A DNA stretch of 34,596 bases from Prevotellaceae bacterium (GTDB taxonomy: Bacteria; Bacteroidota; Bacteroidia; Bacteroidales; UBA932), in contig JAITIL010000059.1 of the NCBI GenBank assembly GCA_031279475.1, positions 1-34,596 on the forward strand, in the 5' to 3' direction. How positions within the stretch are numbered: position 1 is the first letter of the stretch; each line of letters begins with the position of its first letter. The notes beneath the pieces are model-generated. The model was given only the letters and a program-made list of their open reading frames with translations. It was not told where the DNA came from and did not search any database. Below, in pieces: positions 31,931 to 34,596 of this stretch. Both the position numbers and the translations under genes were made by a program.

Positions 31931-33004
31931 ATGGATTTTACTGCAAATTTATTGGGCTGGTTCAAGAAAAATCATCGCGACCTGCCTTGGAAAAACACGA
32001 AAGACCCGTATAAAATATGGCTGTCGGAAATTATCCTGCAACAAACCAGGGTGGAACAGGGCTATTCCTATTACTTACGCTTCATCGACCAATATCCTAC
32101 GGTTGAAGCGCTGGCGGCGGCCCCGCTCGATGAAGTGCTGAAACTCTGGCAGGGGTTGGGATACTATTCCCGCGCGAGAAATCTTCACGTTACGGCACAA
32201 ACGATAGTAGCATATCATAACGGACAATTTCCAACGTCCAGCAGCAACCTTCTATTGCTTAAAGGAATTGGTGAATATACCGCGGCGGCCATCGCTTCCT
32301 TTGCCTTTAATGAACCGGTGCCGGCGCTCGACGGCAATGGCTATCGTATTCTTACGCGGGTGTTTGGCATCCATACGCCTATTGATAGCAACAAAGGGAA
32401 ACAAGCCTTGCGCGCATTGGCGCAAGAACTCATTCCCCAGCGCTATCCGGCCGATTTTAATCAAGCGCTTATGGATTTCGGATCATTGGTGTGTGTGCCC
32501 AAAAGCCCAAAATGTGCTGAATGTCAATTGCATGAAGGATGTTATGCCTTTTGTGCAGGAAAAGTAGCGGAATTGCCTGTAAAAGGCCGGAAGCCCGAAA
32601 TTCGCACGCGCTATTTCCATTATTTCATAGTGCGGGAAAAACATCACGTATATTTACATCAACGTTCGGATAACGACATTTGGAAAGGCTTGTATGAATT
32701 TCCCCTCATTGAAACAGACATGGAAATTTCGCCCGAAAAGATAACAGCGCAGACGGCATGGAAAAAACTTTTCTCCGGAGAAAAAGTTAAAATTATCAAC
32801 TATTCACCGCTTATCAAACATCAATTGACGCACCAAACCCTGTGGACACGTTTTTATCTTATCGAGGCCGGCACAATTCTTCAAAACCTGCGCCAACATT
32901 ACCTTCGGGTGCCTTTGAAGGACTTCGACCGATACAGTATTCCGCGTCTTATTGACGCCTTTCTTGAAAAAAATCCTGAAAATTTCGATATTATTTCAAA
33001 ATAA
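31931..33004 (+). CDS. mutY: A/G-specific adenine DNA glycosylase MutY
   Basis: Removes adenine mispaired with 8-oxoguanine. 357 aa from the ATG at 31931; the frame is open further up but that part lies over the tRNA. Domains: catalytic HhH domain with the Glu in LSEIILQQTRVEQGY, LLKGIGEYTAAAIASFAF hairpin, catalytic Asp in PALDGNGYRILTR (Gly-Tyr replaces the more usual Val-X after DGN), and the [4Fe-4S] loop CX6CX2CX5C (CVPKSPKCAEC ... GC). The C-terminal ~120 residues are the NUDIX-like 8-oxoG recognition domain. Divergent from tRNA-Ser. Confidence 0.95.
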   Translation: MDFTANLLGWFKKNHRDLPWKNTKDPYKIWLSEIILQQTRVEQGYSYYLRFIDQYPTVEALAAAPLDEVLKLWQGLGYYSRARNLHVTAQTIVAYHNGQFPTSSSNLLLLKGIGEYTAAAIASFAFNEPVPALDGNGYRILTRVFGIHTPIDSNKGKQALRALAQELIPQRYPADFNQALMDFGSLVCVPKSPKCAECQLHEGCYAFCAGKVAELPVKGRKPEIRTRYFHYFIVREKHHVYLHQRSDNDIWKGLYEFPLIETDMEISPEKITAQTAWKKLFSGEKVKIINYSPLIKHQLTHQTLWTRFYLIEAGTILQNLRQHYLRVPLKDFDRYSIPRLIDAFLEKNPENFDIISK

Positions 33005-33058
33005 TGATTAACTTAGCGGCGTGATCTATAATTATCAACCACCTAAAAACTAATTCTT

Positions 33059-33487
33059 ATGTCATTAAACAAAGTAATGTTAATCGGAAACGTCGGGAAA
33101 GACCCCGAAGTACGCCACCTTGAAAGCGGTGTGCCTGTTGTGACCATTCCAATAGCTACAACCGAACGCTACAAAGACAAGAATGGAGAAGTAAAAGAAC
33201 AAACCGAATGGCACAATGTGGTGCTATGGCGAGCATTGGCCGAATTTACCGAAAAGTATGTACACAAAGGCAAGCAAATATATATTGAGGGCAAATTGCG
33301 CTCCCGCAGCTGGGAAGACCAGAGCGGGCAAAAGCGTTACACCACAGAAGTGATAGCCGATACAATACAGCTTTTGGGTAAAAAATCTGACACCGAACAG
33401 CAAAGTGGAGGGCCGGCTGCCGACAAAACCGCTGCTCCGGCCGAACCGGTAATCGAGCAGCCCGAAGGCGACGATTTGCCGTTCTAA
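33059..33487 (+). CDS. ssb: Single-stranded DNA-binding protein
   Basis: 142 aa. OB-fold at residues 1-105 (MSLNKVMLIGNVGKDPEVRH, TEWHNVVLWRALAEFTEKYV, GKQIYIEGKLRSRSWED), then a disordered Gln/Pro/Ala-rich linker and the acidic tip DDLPF that recruits repair and replication partners. It coats single-stranded DNA in replication and recombination. It lies 54 bp after mutY and is followed by a strong terminator. Confidence 0.97.
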   Translation: MSLNKVMLIGNVGKDPEVRHLESGVPVVTIPIATTERYKDKNGEVKEQTEWHNVVLWRALAEFTEKYVHKGKQIYIEGKLRSRSWEDQSGQKRYTTEVIADTIQLLGKKSDTEQQSGGPAADKTAAPAEPVIEQPEGDDLPF

Positions 33488-33509
33488 CAAATTGCTGTAA
33501 AATCAAATC

Positions 33510-33545
33510 AACCCCGGGAATAGATCACCCCGGGGTTTTTTATTT
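33510..33545 (+). terminator. Rho-independent terminator of ssb
   Basis: Perfect 9-bp stem AACCCCGGG (33510-33518) / CCCGGGGTT (33528-33536), 9-nt loop, followed by a T-run (33535-33541). Confidence 0.88.
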
Positions 33546-33579
33546 CCTACAGACGTTGGCGTTTTGTCGGGATTTAACA

Positions 33580-34596
33580 TTTCGTTTTCATCCATGTTCG
33601 ATTAAAAGTTTTGGACGGCTCAAAGCAGCGCCTGCACGCGCTGCATTTCAATTCATCCATGTTCGATTAAAAGAGCCGGGCACGAAAAAGAATGTAAATC
33701 CTCGTTTCTATTTCAATTCATCCATGTTCGATTAAAAGTCACGTATCCCTTCATGCAGGAGAAACACTCTCATATTTCAATTCATCCATGTTCGATTAAA
33801 AGTAGAATTTGTGAAAAAATGGTTTAGCGTTCTCTCATTTCAATTCATCCATGTTCGATTAAAAGAGATCGGAAACAAGGTGAACCTAAGTGAAGATAGC
33901 ATTTCAATTCATCCATGTTCGATTAAAAGAACACTAATACCGTTCATGGTCGAGATCATGACCAAATTTCAATTCATCCATGTTCGATTAAAAGGAAAGA
34001 GATGTCGGAATTACTACAAGATTACCGTAATTTCAATTCATCCATGTTCGATTAAAAGCGCGCTCGCGGCGGCTTCGCAGGTGTCGAATATGTATTTCAA
34101 TTCATCCATGTTCGATTAAAAGGCATTGGGCCATTATGTTAGTGGTCGAGTCGATTATTTCAATTCATCCATGTTCGATTAAAAGAAATTTATCAAATTT
34201 GACCTTCTATATCCCAATGAATTTCAATTCATCCATGTTCGATTAAAAGCTCATCAAGCGCTGTTCTCTCGCGCTCACCCGGAAATTTCAATTCATCCAT
34301 GTTCGATTAAAAGTGTATGTTCCTTTCATCACGCATCCACTTCAACGCGATTTCAATTCATCCATGTTCGATTAAAAGCCACTCGACGACTTCGGCGTAA
34401 TGTTCTTCGACGAAATTTCAAGTCATCCATGTTCGATTAAAAGATCGGCCGAAACGGTAAACAATACGCTCGTACGGCTATTTCAATTCATCCATGTTCG
34501 ATTAAAAGCATTTCCGTGCACCCCAAGAGATGAATGTCAATACTATTTCATTTCATCCATGTTCGATTAAAAGAGGTGCTCCCCTGTCATTATTAG
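33580..34596 (-). CRISPR. CRISPR array, 16 repeats in window, continues past right edge
   Basis: 29-nt repeat (plus strand begins ATTTCAATTC, middle ATCCATGTTC, ends GATTAAAAG) at 33645, 33710, 33774, 33837, 33901, 33966, 34030, 34094, 34157, 34221, 34285, 34350, 34415, 34480 and 34545, plus a degenerate copy at 33580-33608. Fifteen complete spacers of 34-36 nt, all different, and one cut by the window edge. On the minus strand the repeat ends ATTGAAAT, like the 8-nt AUUGAAAN 5' handle of Cas6-processed type I-B and type III crRNAs. The degenerate copy has lost that end, as is typical of the last repeat. Transcription is therefore inferred to run right to left, with leader and any cas genes outside the window. 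Repeats at 34415 and 34545 have single-base changes. Confidence 0.97.

Noticed and set aside
33811..34119. A 102-codon plus-strand frame across the CRISPR array (repeating FQFIHVRLK)
   Set aside because: It is an artefact of translating the repeats; the periodic peptide is simply the 29-nt repeat.

Overview
The window is a chromosomal segment of a Bacteroidota (Bacteroidales-like) bacterium, probably an anaerobe that tolerates traces of oxygen. The evidence is the gene content (FtsZ with an IPAYLRRKV tail, DUF3078, DUF4492-cydA-cydB, a C-terminal PASTA domain on FtsI) and promoters of the Bacteroidota type. The clearest is TTTG-19 nt-TATCTTTG in front of tRNA-Ser. Shine-Dalgarno sequences are mostly absent; ftsQ is an exception.

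Layout. 1-12996 (+) is the division and cell wall cluster: ftsI (5' end cut by the window), murE, mraY, murD, ftsW, a fused murG-murC, ftsQ, ftsA, ftsZ. These genes are tightly packed or overlapping, and together they make UDP-MurNAc-pentapeptide, lipid I and lipid II and build the divisome. 13074-17874 holds nfo (-), then pepT, comEC and a free-methionine-sulfoxide reductase (+). 17875-19305 is an AT-rich islet with one AAA_14/DUF4143 ATPase, an array of palindromes over its promoter and a long hairpin behind it. 19321-23991 (-) is gcvT-nifJ (pyruvate:ferredoxin oxidoreductase). 23992-24335 carries no confident gene. 24336-28719 holds an S4-domain RNA-binding protein, DUF3078 outer-membrane protein and manA (-), udk, a CDP-alcohol phosphatidyltransferase and a GtrA-like protein. 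28723-31661 (-) is the cytochrome bd operon. Then come tRNA-Ser(UGA) (-), mutY, ssb with a terminator, and a CRISPR array that runs off the right edge.

The most unusual features are: (1) a single 879-codon frame encoding MurG joined to MurC; (2) several in-frame repeat tracts inside that gene, one of them exactly at the MurG/MurC joint, suggesting that repeat growth removed the murG stop; (3) four 16-bp palindromes at 33/68/33-bp spacing, two of them covering the -33 and -7 boxes of the DUF4143 ATPase promoter; (4) a 29-nt-repeat CRISPR array whose degenerate terminal repeat and reverse-complement ATTGAAAT tag indicate leftward transcription, with leader and cas genes expected beyond the right edge. 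Low-complexity 'stutter' tracts also occupy several intergenic gaps and gene ends (ftsA, comEC, the S4 gene).
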